Positions 12,316-24,660 of a DNA stretch of 64,000 nt are shown piece after piece. Numbering within the stretch: position 1 is the stretch's first letter; each line of letters begins with the position of its first letter. Below the pieces are notes generated by a model. That model had not been told where the DNA came from, ran no database searches, and was given only the letters and a program-made list of their open reading frames with translations. Made by a program: the position numbers and the translations under genes. This DNA is from Margaritifera margaritifera (Eukaryota; Mollusca; Bivalvia; Unionida; Margaritiferidae). The stretch covers positions 1,637,001 through 1,701,000 of the forward strand of contig JAQPZY010001660.1 in assembly GCA_029931535.1 (NCBI GenBank). The letters run 5' to 3'.

Positions 12316-13720
12316 CTTGCCTCTGCCAAGGGTAAGCCGATTTTCATCAAAGGCTCAGAAGACATCATGGACCACCTTTCATCCCTTTATTACTTATAAC
12401 ACCTCAAAAAACATCCCATTTTTGCCTTAAACTCCTCAAATTTCAACAATAAGGTAATCAATTAGCAGCTTGCTGTGTACACATGTCAGCTGTTCTTTAA
12501 CAATTCTAATCCTAACTCTGCAATGCATCATTGCACCGGTTATTGTACTGGTGGAATATTTCCGGTCCCCAGTAGACTGGTTCTGGCTGGTTTCTCTAAT
12601 GTGTTGACAAAACACATAAAAATACCGTGTTTGGATATTTTTATTTAAAATTTTTTACAATTCTTTGAATTTTCAAAAGTGGTAGATTTCAACTACTATA
12701 CAGTATGTGTGGTGAAGGGCCTTTAAAACGGTATTTTTGGCCTACTGCCGGTAGAATCACATGTATGAGTTGTTAGACTTTAATTCCATCACGACTTCAC
12801 ACTTGATCGGACATTAATTTGGGCATATGTTAAAACACTTGCAAATGTTGTCTCTCTAGCCTCATCCTGGATTGCAGCCCGTAGGATTCAGCAAACCTGT
12901 GTGTGTGATCATTTTCAGTGATACTCTGTTGATCATCTCAACCTTTTGACTTTGACAGTGATATTTATCCTGTGTTTACATAGACTAATACATATGTGTA
13001 TTGACTTATTAGCACACTTTATTAATTTGTTTGTGCATTTAACCTGGACAAATGATACCTGAAGTAAGGTAAGATTGTTTATTAGCAGTGCATGTTGAAT
13101 TATTTTGTGTTTATTATAGATACAACTGTGCATAATTGTTTGTGAATGTGTACCTGAAGTGCACATCTGAAGTTCAGAAAGGACTGTTCATACTTCTAAC
13201 TCGAGTTATTTGTTACATATTGGCTGGGCATTACAGTTAAAATAGTGATTCATTATATCAGATATTCATATTAACGTAGTTTTTTTTTCCTTAACTTTTT
13301 ACTGAATTGTTTGATTTTGTGCCATTCATTTTTTTGTCTTTAGCACACTTCTAGGAAATTTTTCTTGGGAAGTTATGGTTTTTCCTACATCTTAAAAGCT
13401 ACATTATTTCTGAGTAACCATGCAAGTAGATCTGGTTCAGTAGATTCTGGTAGAATCTATTCTCCAGAGATTGTATTTTTTGCTATAGTACAAGATCCAC
13501 TGTTGAAAAAAATGGTTCTTACTGAGTGATCCTTCTTTGCATGTTTGTTGGATAATTGACCTCCTTTCCCATTTTTTTCATTTCCCTACAACTTCTTGAA
13601 TTCCTGAACTTTACTGTGAATTTATTCAAGTTACACTTATAGCATTTCTTGTACCCAATTAATTTAAAAAAAAAAAAAGAAAAAAAAAAAAGAACAAAGA
13701 ACAAAAAAATCCCTTGGCTA
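12316..13720. other. Unassigned intronic sequence
   Basis: No coding or repeat signature found apart from A-rich runs at 13663-13710. Confidence 0.5.
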
Positions 13721-13766
13721 GAGGAAGTGTAGTTCTCTGTTTTGATAGCGCTGTTTATGTGTAGGA

Positions 13767-16103
13767 ATGGAGTTCACAGATGAAGAAGTTCAAAACATAG
13801 TAGGGGCATTTAAGGCTTTAAAGGTCAAGCCTAACGCTAACACACCTGATGATTTCACAAAGTGGATGACAGACTTGGCCACATCTTTGGGCGCATCTCC
13901 ACTAAAAGAAGAGCCGATAGCATCCTACTCCATCGTCTCCATGGCCAGTTGTCTCCTATCTGTCACGGTACTACATGAGCTGAGGATATCTGTGTTTTCA
14001 GGAGACAGAAAGAATGAAACATCATATGACTTATGGAGATATGAAGTTACTTGTTAACAACAAGGCAAGTATCCCCAGGACCATGTATCCCATGCCATCC
14101 GATGTTCCTTGAAAGAAGGTGGACAGATTGCTATGAGATCAGGTCCAACAGCATCCATTAAGGAATTATTGTAAAAGTTGGACAGCGTGTATGGAAATGT
14201 AGTTTTGAAGGAGTCTTTATTAGCCGGCTTCTATGGTGCCCGCCAAAAAGAGGACAAAGATATTTCTACATGGAGTTGTACGCTGTAAGATTTATTGAAC
14301 AACGCTGTCCAAAAAGGGTTAGTTAAGCATAGTGAAACAAATGACATGCTAAGGGCTAGCTGTGGACAGGACTTACACAGACACTTAAAGATGTGTTGGG
14401 ATATATGTTTGACTCGCTCAAGACCTTTGATGAATTGAGAGTAGCTCTTCGTCGTATTGAATATGAACAAAGGCAACGTGAAGATGAGCTAAAACACACC
14501 ATGAGGACTACACGTTAATATGGCATCCACTTCAACCACATCCCAGGGCAAGGAATTAATTGAATTGAGGGATCTTGTCCAGCAGCTATCACATGAAACA
14601 AAGATCCTTAAGGAGCAGACGGCATCTCACTCAACTAACAACCAGCAAAATTACAGGCATAAAAAAGGGCTCCATCCACACATGTAGACAATACTGATAG
14701 GCGGAAAGACCCAGTATCCTGCCGCTGTGTGCAAATAAGACACATTACTTCTGGTTGTTGTGTTTGATTAGACCATTCAAAACAGGATTTAAACTTCAAC
14801 AGGCCTTTGACTGAGAGCAGGCAATAGGCTCTCGCAGAGGTTGCCCCAAGAAGCATGAAGGAACGACATGATAGAGCTGGTAGGACAAGCTAATGAGGTT
14901 TATGTTGTCATCAATGGTATCGAAGTAAATGCACTGATTGATACCGGATTGATTGTACCAACAGTTAGCCAGACATTTTATGACAAGCATCTGAAGAATA
15001 CTCCAAATGAGCCCATTACCGATCTTTCAAATGCTGAATGTGCAATTGGAGAGAAGTTACGGTACAATGGTTACATAGAAGCTGAGATAGTCAGTAATAT
15101 TCTGCCAAATATTAAAGGACAACTTTGTCTAATGCTAGTTGTGCCAGACAGCAACAACAGTAGTTGAGTTCCATTGTTGTTTGGAACAAACTACCTTATG
15201 CATGCTCTGGATGAATGCAAAGGCAGGTATGGAGTAAGAATTTTACAGACAGCGCAACTGCCAACTCCATGGTATTTGATGTTTAGGTGTTTGACTTTAA
15301 GAGAAAAGGAGTTATGGAAGAGAAACTTTCATCTAGGTGTTTTGAAGAGCACTGAGTCATATGATATCATTGTTGAAAGCAAAAGCAATGTGACATTGCG
15401 AACTTTTCTTGATAAGGAGGTACCTTATCAAGCAATGTCTGCTTTGCTTCAGGCTTCAATGATATCCACATTGAATGAAGACTTAGACATTTCTCCAGGT
15501 CTGGTGACTTACAACTACAGGAGGAATGGTTTGATAGAAGTTCATGAGTCAAATGTGACTGCCAGGGCAATCAGTATTTCACCTAGAGCTACTTTGATAA
15601 AGTTGCAACCAGTGTCTGTGGCTGATATTCCAGTAGAAGTTGTGGTTGGAAGGGAGAGAGTAGATGACATTCTCAGTCAGATGGACATAACTTTGGATAC
15701 CCTGTCCAAAGATGATCTACACAAAGGAATAGATCTTCTTATGAAATTCGAAGATATCTTTTCAAGAAGTGAAATATATCTAGGATTTATGGCAGCTGTA
15801 AAGCATCACATCAATCTGATTGATGAAACACCTTTTAAACAAAGATACTGCCCGATACACCCTTCCATGTACAGTGAGGTGAAAGATCACCTTCACCAGC
15901 TACTGGCTAGCAGAGTGATCTGTAAATCACATACCGGTAGTCCTTGGGCAAGCAATGTTGTCCTAGTGAGGAAGAGGGATGGAAAACTTCGCCTGTGTGT
16001 TGATTTTCGGCAGCTGAATAAGATGATAATTGAGGATTCCTATGCTTTGCCCAGGATTGAAGATATCCTAGACTGTTTGGCTGGATCTATATACTTTACG
16101 GGC
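13767..16103 (+). mobile_element. Ty3/gypsy-type retrotransposon relic (gag, protease, partial RT)
   Basis: The Gag-like start at 13767 (MEFTDEEVQNIVGAFKALKV) stays open to 14057. Frameshifted gag follows to about 14510, with an L-D-S-V-Y-G-N-V and FYGARQKEDKDISTW-like core. A retropepsin-like segment at 14868-15167 contains ALIDTGLIVPTVS, with DTG as the active-site motif. The longest frame, 15174-16235, carries the RT fingers and start of the palm (SPWASNVVLVRKRDGKLRLC, then VDFRQLNKMI and LPRIEDIL). It ends just after GSIYFTG, before the YVDD-type catalytic motif. Stops and shifts separate the frames; RNase H, integrase and LTRs were not found. This is a dead fragment in sense opposite to FBH1. 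Confidence 0.85.
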
Positions 16104-16160
16104 ATGATCTGGAGATACTATTACCACAGTCAGTACACACCTGGGCAAGATCTGCAGATA
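16099..16160. repeat. Stray units of the 43-bp minisatellite at the gypsy break
   Basis: ACTATTACCACAGTCAGTAC and GGGCAAGATCTGCAGATATG match the 8815-9350 unit. The reverse transcriptase frame changes to this sequence right after the YFTG residues, so the fusion defines the 3' break of the gypsy relic. Confidence 0.85.
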
Positions 16161-16467
16161 TGCTTTCCTTCATTTCATATGTTATATAGTCTTGCTGTAT
16201 ATGCCTTGCAACTTCTTGAACTAGGCTGGAGTTGATTTATGCTCATTAGCTTTCAGCCAATCAATTTCATAAGTTCATAATTTTTCTCAAATCTAAAACT
16301 CCTCGTTTTTCTATATGAATGCCTGAAAATATCTTCATTGGATCAGACAGCAAAATAAAAATCATAAATGCTGGTTTAATATGGTGGACTATGTAAATCA
16401 AATATTCTTTTTAAGAACAGTACTGTGAACAGTAAATTTGACACCCACCCTGTGTTTAATATTCATT

Positions 16468-16640
16468 TGTGTAGACACTAGTAGGGCATGGTAAAAATTC
16501 TAGAGATTGTTCACCAACAGGTTTCAAAGACATTGACATTTGTCAAATATTCTTCTATGTAGACACTAGTAGGGCATGGTTCACTCTGGAGATTATTCAA
16601 CAACAGGTCTCAATGACACTGACATTTGTTCAAAAGTTAA
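16468..16640. repeat. Tandem duplication, about 86 bp
   Basis: GTAGACACTAGTAGGGCATG occurs at the start of both copies, and each ends with a GACATTTGT-containing block. Confidence 0.85.
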
Positions 16641-16679
16641 GCTATGCAGTCTTGAATTAATATTACTGTACAGAAAACA

Positions 16680-17925
16680 TTATTTCTTTATTAGACTTAC
16701 CATGACCTTTGACCTTTTGACTCAAAATCTATAGGTTTCTTTCTTAGCCTAAATGCATACCATCCTTGAGTCACATGATATCATTTAATTTGATTTGGTA
16801 AAGGAACTTATTCTAGAACAGTGGTTCTCAAACTTTTTTTGCTCATGGACTACTCAACTAATGAAGACAATGTTTCATATAGGATATGAATGGAGCTCAG
16901 GGACCAGCAATGGTCTGCGGACCACAGTTTGAGAACCTCTGCTCTAGAACAAACATCACTGTGCAAAACCCATTTTGCTCTAAGTCAGAATGACCATTAC
17001 CTTTCAACACCAAAATCAACTGACCTCATCCATAAGTGCAAGCCCTCCACAAATTTTGGTCAAGGTAGTATGGTCTGGAACTAAAGTTATTAGCCAAAAA
17101 ACATTTTTCTTCTCTCAGTTAAAGTGAACTTGACCTTTAACCCTAAAAATAATAGGTTTCTATCTTATCCAAAGTACAAGTCATCTGTAAACTTCGGTGA
17201 AGGTATAAGGTAAAGAACTTACATTTTAGTGCAGAAACCATTTTCAGTTAGTGACCTTGACCTTTGTAATACAGTTATCTTTTATTTATATACTTTTTAC
17301 AGAATTTTAACATCTTTACCCTTTATATTCTAGCTTGTTGTACTACATGTTAACATTTATTGGGAAGGGTTTATCATCCTAGGGTTTCTTTGCAATTCTT
17401 CATTGTTACATTTTTAAAATTTACTTTTAGTCTGTTTAATATAGTCACTATAGTGTTCCTGTGCTGTTAAACACTACATCATATATACATAAATATTTGA
17501 CCACAAAGTCAATAGTCTTCTTCCTAACTCTAAGTACAAGCCATTCACAATGTTTAGTCCAGGTGTGTGATGTAGAACTGAAGTTATTGTGCAGAAACCA
17601 TTTTTTCTTTCAGTCACAGTGATCTTGACTTTGACCATTTGACTCCCAAATTGACAGGCTTCAACTTACTTCAAGTGCAAGCCATCCATAGAGTTTGGTA
17701 AAGGTCTATGATGAAGAACTAATGTTATTGTGCAGAAACCATTTGACCTTTTTACCCCAAAATCAATAGGCTTCTTCCTAATTCCAAGTGCATGCCATTC
17801 ACAAAGTTTAGAAAAGGTGGATGATGTAAATCTAAATTTATTGTTCAGAAATGAGAAAAGGTAACAGATGAATGAACAGACATCATAACAATATACTCTA
17901 TGCCTTTTGTTGGGCATATAAAATA
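16680..17925. repeat. Dispersed tandem-core repeat, family R3, copy 1
   Basis: Units of roughly 130-160 bp share GACCTTTGACC, AATCAATAGGCTTCTTCCTA, AAGTGCAAGCCAT and TTATTGTGCAGAAACCATTT. The array ends with CAGACATCATAACAATATAC and a CTCTATGCC...GGGCATATAAAA hairpin-like tail. The same family and tail occur at 62200-62955, and loosely at 47100-47700. I regard it as a non-autonomous interspersed element with a tandem core; no coding part is visible. Confidence 0.65.
16819..16941. mobile_element. hAT-type MITE, 123 bp
   Basis: The termini CAGTGGTTCTCAAAC and GTTTGAGAACCTCTG are imperfect inverted repeats typical of Charlie-like hAT elements. Flanking 8-bp duplications are TTCTAGAA (16811-16818) and CTCTAGAA (16942-16949), 7 of 8 matching. 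It is inserted in the R3 repeat. Confidence 0.85.
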
Positions 17926-18092
17926 ATGCCTTTGGTATATGTTAGAGGAAACTTTTAACTTAATCATATAAAATATTTTCAAAAATTAATGGATAGATAG
18001 ATGGATAGCTTCCATATGTGTCCTTCTCAGCAGACAAGCTAAATTTCTTAAGTATTAATACCCACCTAGATCCCCCATATGCAAGCATTGTA

Positions 18093-18306
18093 AATCCAAT
18101 AAGCATCTGTATATAATTATGAATCCAATAAGCATCTGTATATAATTATGAATCCAATAAGCATCTGTATATAACTATGAATCCAATAAGCATCTGTATA
18201 TAATTATGAATCCAATAAGCATCTGTATATAATTATAAATCCAATAAGCATCTGTATATAATTATAAATCCAATAAGCATCTGTATATAATTATGAATCC
18301 AATAAG
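18093..18306. repeat. Minisatellite, 29-bp unit, about 7.4 copies
   Basis: The unit is AATCCAATAAGCATCTGTAT plus ATAATTATG, with very little divergence between copies, which suggests a recent or actively homogenised array. Confidence 0.95.
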
Positions 18307-18429
18307 TTATAATTACTACATGATCTTTCTGTGTGATGTTAAAACAATGCATATTTGGATCCTCCAACATCATGAACAATACCACCATCATTGTCACTAT
18401 CAATCAATCTCAAAAGTAACTTTGTTCCT

Positions 18430-18525
18430 TGAAGTGGTGGTGATGGTTGTTGTGGTTGCAGCAGCAGTAAAAGTATTCAAAGTAGCAGTATTAGTAATAG
18501 TAGTAGCAGCAGCACAAGATGTACC
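18430..18525. repeat. Degenerate trinucleotide-rich stretch
   Basis: Mixed GTGGTGGTGATGGTTGTTGT and AGTAGTAGCAGCAG-like runs. The Val- and Ala-rich frame across it is an artefact. Confidence 0.7.
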
Positions 18526-18875
18526 GTATTCAACATAAAACCTTCACATGACTTAATAACCGCACACCCCTAGAACATCATGATTTTCTTGGAATCTACC
18601 ACCACACATGCCTGTTGTCTTGTTACCTTCTAACTTTGTTTTTTAAATCAGTCATGAAAAGGGATCTAACATGTGCCAAGTTGGGAGAGAAATGAACCAC
18701 CAATTTGGAGAGATCTCAGGATGGGCAAAGGGAGCTAGCTCTTCTAGTATGTATATACATGTGATGGGGACACCGTGACATCATCGGTGTCTGATTATGA
18801 TGATGAACCTTAACTTCATGAAACTTTACCCAAATTATAATTTTTTAAGTTTACAATGTGGGCATTATGTCAAGT

Positions 18876-19075
18876 TTCAGCTGAGCACTGGTGGGTGGAG
18901 GGGAGGCTAAATGTACAGTCAACTTAGTTGAACACTGTTAAGTGGAGGATGGTTAAATGTACAGTCAACTTTCAGTTGAACACTGGTGGGTTGATGTGTG
19001 GTTAAATAGCCAGTCACCTTTCAGCTGAGAAATGCTGGGTGGAGGGGTCACTAAATGTACAGTAAATCAACTAGA
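18876..19075. repeat. Tandem repeat, about 60-bp unit, four diverged copies
   Basis: Each copy has TTTCAGCTGAGCACTGGTGG-like sequence followed by GGTTAAATGTACAGTCAACT-like sequence. Confidence 0.8.
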
Positions 19076-19618
19076 TTGCAATGTGTATCATTTCTTGTGA
19101 ACTTGGTCTTTGACTTGTGACCCACTGATTAGTAGGAATGGTCAAGGTTACCTGTTTAACTTCAGTGTCTCAAGTAAAGAGTCAAGCTGATGTAACAATT
19201 CTAAAAGGAATGTATATGCTGGCACCTCATAAATACCAGAGGGACACAGGGTTGAGATAAGTGGCAACAAGAAGCAGAACTGATGTCTAAAATTTCAGTT
19301 CACTACATGTACTGAAGTTGGTGGCAAATTTTCTACCAGGAAACATTACTGTTTATTCTGGACTGTCTGGCAAGCCAATGTGCTGTCCTGTGTTAGTACA
19401 CTTAGTACACAAAGAGTATCAGTGATGGAACTAATGATGATGTGAATCCAAATACAAATTTATGCTTAGTTCATCAGTTATTTCTAATGTTTGCTATTTG
19501 GTATGGCTATCTATTTTCAGTCCTTGTAGCAAATACTTTCTGCTATTAAAAAAGAATATAACTTCCAACTCTAGAACAAAAACAGGACACAACAAACTGC
19601 AGTTTAACAAATCCATAC

Positions 19619-19787
19619 AACTTACTCCAGCTAATGCCAGTACTTTGGCCAAGGTAGGGGTCATCTGTAAGGCATGTTTAGCTCTAGTGACAGCCACATA
19701 ACTTACCCAAACTAATGCCAGTGCTTTAGTCAAGGTAGGGGTCATCTGTAATGATTGTTTAGCTCTAGTGACAGCCACATAACTTAC
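19619..19787 (-). repeat. FBH1: Two extra in-frame copies of the motif VI exon segment, each with a splice donor
   Basis: Directly after the first donor of the motif VI exon come two more copies of an 81-bp unit. Each holds about 75 bp of exon, starting at the Tyr codon of LLYVAVTRAK, plus the first 6 bp of the intron (GTAAGT). The unit is 27 codons, so the frame stays open. Copy 2 reads VAVTRAKQSLQMTPTLTKAL and copy 3 reads VAVTRAKHALQMTPTLAKVL. Copy 2 ends GTTTGG|GTAAGT (exon end 19707) and copy 3 ends GCTGGA|GTAAGT (exon end 19626), both phase 0 like the first. Splicing to any of the three donors would keep the downstream frame and give one, two or three motif VI segments. It may instead be unused intron sequence. 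Confidence 0.85.
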
Positions 19788-19891
19788 CCCAGCTAATTCC
19801 AGTACTTTGGCCAAGGTAGGGTTTATCTGTAAGGCATGTTTAGCTCTCGTGACAGCCACATACAGCAGGTTATTCTCATCCGAGTTGGGAT
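19788..19891 (-). CDS. FBH1: FBH1 exon with helicase motif VI
   Basis: Taking the first donor, the exon is 104 nt. Acceptor TTTTTTCTCAG has a strong pyrimidine tract. The exon starts with two bases of a split Asn codon and ends at GGG|GTAAGT on a codon boundary. It reads NPNSDENNLLYVAVTRAKHA, then LQINPTLAKVLELAG. D/E-E-x-N-LLYVAVTRAK is motif VI and carries the arginine finger. The LAG end joins directly to E-R-F of the exon at 8452-8577, matching the LAGEYF-like junction of vertebrate FBH1. The reading frame stays open past this donor through two more partial copies of the exon (19619-19787), so the true 3' border is ambiguous. Confidence 0.93.
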
Positions 19892-21075
19892 CTGAGAAAA
19901 AAAAAAAGTTAAAACATGATTTCTTTGGGGGCAAAAAAAGAACATGATCTCACTATTCCATGCCACCCATGACAACCTGAAAGGAATTCTTAGTTATTTT
20001 TCTCACTGTATGTAAGTTCTGTAAACTTCTGAAAGCCTTTATATACTTAGTATCAAAACTGGTATGTGATGCAAAAGGTACAATGTGAGTAATCACTTAT
20101 GATTATTTTAATTTAAATGTATTCAAGTTGAAGAGTAAGATAATTAAAAGAAATAGATTTTATAAAGTGTACAACTTAAAAACCATATTGATTGATGTCC
20201 TTCTACAATAAATCATTTGAAAATACATTTCTTAATAACAGTTTCACTTTATTTTACCAAGTTTATATAAGACAAAAATTAAATCATACCTTGCAAAAAC
20301 TTTAATTAGATCTTAACATGAAATTACATTTACAGGTTTTAATTCAAAAGGAAAAGTTACAAAACTAAATGTATCTTGAGTGCTTGATTTAACATTTGTT
20401 GATATACCATACTTTAGTGTGTATAACATGCACTTTTTGTATCTATTTTTCTTATTTTCAGGAGGGGTGTGTGCGTTTTACAGTGGAACAAAAAAAAGTT
20501 GTTTTTTTCAGGTCAAACTGACGAAAGGATCATGGTACTAAAGCTGCCTACACGTCACATTCACTCCATGTGAAATATTAAATCAGTCACATTGTACCTA
20601 AATTGTCTACTAGTCTTATTCAAAAATTTTAAAAATGTTTACAAACCTTAATAGTCTTGCTCTTTGCAAGCTTATGTTAAGAAACTCATTTCATTTGACA
20701 TCACTGTGTAGCTTTTTGTTTTGTGAATCGACTGGAAATACATATAACTGGTAACTTGTTGTTCTGTCCTGTTTACATTAAAGCTATGCAAAGTACTAAA
20801 CTGCAGTGGAACAAATATGATTACTGTATCTGTAAATATTCAATATTCAATAATTGTTAATCTAATACATTTTTCTTCATTTATAAATTTCTTTATTCAT
20901 GGCTGAATTGACATACAATATTTAGAATTCAAGCCGTATTAATGTTCTCATCAGAGACACATTATGGGGGGATCTTTCTCACAACTACGAATTGTCTGTT
21001 ACGGTAACACTGACACATAACATTGAAACAAAATAATAAGTTAACGTATGAAATTGGCAAATACATTATTTTTTT
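19892..21075. other. FBH1 intron, unassigned
   Basis: I see no gene, transposon terminus or tandem array here. Confidence 0.5.
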
Positions 21076-21080
21076 AGTTG

Positions 21081-21456
21081 GAAAATAAACTTGGTTCTTA
21101 GTTTTATTTCTCATCTTAAATCACAGTATTTGACATTTCTTTATGACTATACAGTGACCAATGCTTCATTGATTAAGTGTGGTTTTTTCAAGGTAATCAA
21201 GACCAGCTAAAAGCTTTGATGACATAATTAAAATGAGATGTCATGGTAAATTTGCAATTTATTTACTTTTCTTTGGAAAATAAACTTGGTTCTTTGTTTT
21301 ATTTCTCACCTTAAGTTGCAGTACTTGATACTTCATTGTGACAATACAGACATCAATGTTTAATCGAGTTGGGTGGTGCTTTTTAAAGGTAATGAGTGCT
21401 GGCTAAGGCTTTTATGTGCCAAATATAATTATGATGCATTGTCTAGGTAAATTTGA
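21081..21456. repeat. Tandem duplication, about 195-bp unit
   Basis: GAAAATAAACTTGGTTCTT begins at 21081 and again at about 21276. Each is followed by TTTTATTTCTCA, CAGTA-TTGA and a GGTAAATTTG end. The pogo relic starts directly after it. Confidence 0.85.
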
Positions 21457-21539
21457 GCTTGTTCACCAAGTTATATTTCAGAGGTGTCATGACAGTCCAA
21501 ATAAGTATAAATACTGAACCTGAGCTTTCACATAGCATT

Positions 21540-22300
21540 TTGTGTTTGATCTTGAATCTGAACAAACATAGTCATAGTATCAACATAAGTCATGTAAGAA
21601 ACTCATACACTGCAAATGACAACCTGACCACAATTGCCTATGCAGAAGCATATAGTAACAGAGTCACTGAGAGGGAGTTCAATGTAGAAAAGTCTTCTGT
21701 TTGGGAGTGGAGAACAATGAAAGAAAGACTGAAGAATATACCCAGGATAAAACAAGCAGACAGACAGAAAAGCACAAAGTATCCAGACAAAGATAATGGA
21801 GTCCTTGAATGGGTGATGGATAGAAGAGGACAGGGAATCTCATTATCCACCAGAGAGATTTGCTTTCAGAAAATACTATATGCAAAACAGAAGAAAATAT
21901 ATGACTACAAGTAGTTTTTGACCTGGTCATATGCATTTTTTGATGTCATGATTTATCAATTTGGCACACATATGCCAGAAGAGTATGAGGACAAACTGCT
22001 TGAATTCCAGTGATTCATCATTAAACAGCACAAACAATACAAGTTTGAGTTCAGCTAGATAGGAAATGCTGACCAGATGCCTCTGACATTTGATCTTCCA
22101 TCCACTGTCCACATAAAAGGAGCCAACAACATCTGCATAACCACTGCTGACAAGAAAAATCATTTTACAGTGATGCTTCCCTGTACTGCAGTTGGTAGAA
22201 AACTTCCCCCTTTATCATTTTCAAGAGGAAGATTCTTCCAAAGGGTGCATGAAAACAATGCTCAGAATAATGCTGTCACAAGAATGTACAAGTGAAATGA
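21540..22300 (+). pseudogene. Pogo/Tigger-type transposase relic
   Basis: The frame 21453-21914 includes REFNVEKSSVWEWRTMKERL, which fits the psq/CENP-B helix-turn-helix of pogo-family transposases (A-x-x-F-x-V-x-x-x-x-V-x-x-W). It is followed by RRGQGISLSTREI, as in the CENP-B HTH. Further down, 22077-22295 reads MPLTFDLPSTVHIKGANNIC, then KNHFTVMLPCTAVGRKLPPL, the start of the DDE superfamily 1 domain; the first catalytic Asp is expected near FDLP. A frameshift separates the two parts and the 3' half of the DDE domain is absent. Confidence 0.8.
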
Positions 22301-22839
22301 AGAATCTCCATCAAAATATCCAGTACTGACTTGTTCTTTGAATTTTCAAGAATATCTCACATAGTTTGCACCCCATACTGCATATTTGTACTATATATAC
22401 ACTGATGCATATTTCTTATTGAAGTAAATCCTGGCATAATCTAAAGGTTTCATTTACCAAACTCTGTCGACTGCCATATATCAGTTGTTTTTAGAGTGAT
22501 GTTAGCTGAGGAATGCTGAAGTAAGATGATCTATGAGCAAATTTTCTTTAATGAAACAAATATGTATAATTGTATTCAGCTGAAGAAACTCTACCAAATT
22601 TGGCATTCCTCATGTACCATTGCTTTTCTACCAACTTAAATGATGGTTCACAACAACAACACTGTACATGAGCAAAATGGGTAATTTCTACATTTGTTGG
22701 AAATAATGCATGCATGATTCACGAAAATTTGCACCAAATCCTTTTTTACTGTGCGAGTATGTCCGTACAGATTCATACAAAATACAACCCTGATGCAACC
22801 ACTATTTTTTTCCCTTCCTAAATATTTTGTGTCTTTGAT

Positions 22840-24660
22840 GGGACTGATGCTCTCTACAAGGCAAAAAGAATTTCCAGGAATTCAAGATAAGACCATTTCT
22901 TCCTTTTAATGGCTAAGTGTTAAAACTCTCTTTGATATTCTTCAGCAATAACAAGATTTTTAAATTAGCTGCTGTGGTGGACATATTGGATGTAAGATTG
23001 GCACTGTTTTCATTTAGGACCAAGAAGTCAACACTAGAAGTCTTTTGGTTAAAACCCCCATGTCAATATGACCATCCATTCAGGGGGTATAGCAACAACA
23101 AGATTTTCAAGATGGCCATCATGGCAGCCATATTAAATGTATGATAGGCACCATTTTCATTTAGGACCAACCAGGTATCATAAAAAGTCTACTGGTAAAA
23201 ACCCCATGTTGTTATAACCATTCATTTAATAGGGGAAGAGATAACGTTTTCAAGATGGCCACCATGGTGGCCATATTGAGGATAATTTTTAACCATTTTT
23301 ATTTAGGACCAACTAGACATCATAATAAGTCTTCTGATGAAAACTCCATGTCAAATGACTTTCCATTTAAGTAGAGATAACAATGTAAAACATTAAATGG
23401 TGAATGATAATGAAAATGGAACAAAACATGAATGCATTTCATGAATGGATTTGTAAATTGATTTTTTTAACCTGCTGTTCTATTTTGAAGGTCGAAAGCC
23501 CTTTCACATCATAATCTAGGATCAGATTCTTTACACTGACTGGTAATTTTTCACACCTTACAGGCTGTTCTTGTTGAGGCAGACATAAAAAGCAACTGCT
23601 ATTGATCTGGTGAAATCATCACCCATATATCTTTATTTGAACAAAACAAGTTATGCTGACAAATACTCTAAATGTTTTGCAGTTGCAGTTATATTTTATT
23701 GTAAAGTTAGTGCTGCCTTTTTCATTTTATGCATTTGCTATTAAAATAGCCACTGTGATGGCCATATTGGATATCTGAGCGGCACCATTTTAATTTAGGA
23801 CCAACTACATATGATAGTAAGTCTTTTAGTAAAAACCCCATGCTGATATGACCATCCATTCAGTAGGAGTATCAATAACAAGATTCTCAAGATGGCAGCC
23901 ATATTCGATACGTGAGTGGCACCATTTTCATTTAGGACCACTAAACATCATAAGAAGTCTTCTGGTGAAAATCTCATGTCAAGGTTACTTTTTGTTCACG
24001 AGAATCAATATTGATAACATGATTTTCAAAATGGCTTCCATGATGGCCATATTGGACATCAGATCAGCACCATTTTCATTTAGGAGCAACTAGACATAAT
24101 AAGAAGTCTTTCAGGAAAACCCCATGTTGATATGACCATTCACTGAAGAGGAGTAGCAATAACAATATTTTCAAGGTGGCCACTGTGGTGGCCATATTAG
24201 ACATCAGATCAGTACCTTTTTCATTTAGGACCTACTAGACATAATAAGAAGTCTTCTGGTGAAAACCCTATGTCAATATGGCCTTCCATTCAGGTGGAAT
24301 AGCAACAACATCATTGTCAAGATGAGTGCCATATTGGATGTCAGATCAGCACCATTTTCATTTAGGACCAACTAGACATTATAAAAATAAGTCTTTTAGT
24401 GAAAACCCCATGTTGATGTGACCATCCATTCAGGAGGAGTAGCCTTAACAAGAGTTTCAAGATGGCTGTTATGGTGGTCATATTGGATGTCTGAACAGCA
24501 CCATTTTCAGTTAGGACCAACTAGACCATGGAATGAATGTGTGTATAAAGTTTCATGGCAATCCTCCAAGTAGTTTATTAGGAGTAACGAGAACAAACTT
24601 GTGCTAACGAATGGACGGATGAAAAACCACCTCATAAGCTTTTATGGTCTAAGACTAGAA
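22840..24660. mobile_element. Pearl/Helentron-like tandem-core element, array A1
   Basis: The head is GGGACTGATGCTCTCTACAA, then AAGAATTTCCAGGAATTCAA. It is followed by about ten units of roughly 146 bp with the phrases AACAAGATTTTCAAGATGGC, GCCATATTGGA, CACCATTTTCATTTAGGACC and ACTAGACATCATAAGAAGTC. The tail has TTTCATGGCAATCCTCCAAG, ACAAACTTGTGCTAA and a degraded AGCTTTTATGG...AGGCT hairpin followed by AAAAAG. Bivalve pearl and related elements have this plan: a left flank, tandem core repeats and a right flank with a hairpin. They have been assigned to Helentron-type Helitrons. No protein is encoded. Confidence 0.75.

Noticed and set aside
18293..18538. Val/Ala-rich ORF resembling a membrane segment
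   Set aside because: It comes from a degenerate trinucleotide repeat next to a minisatellite.
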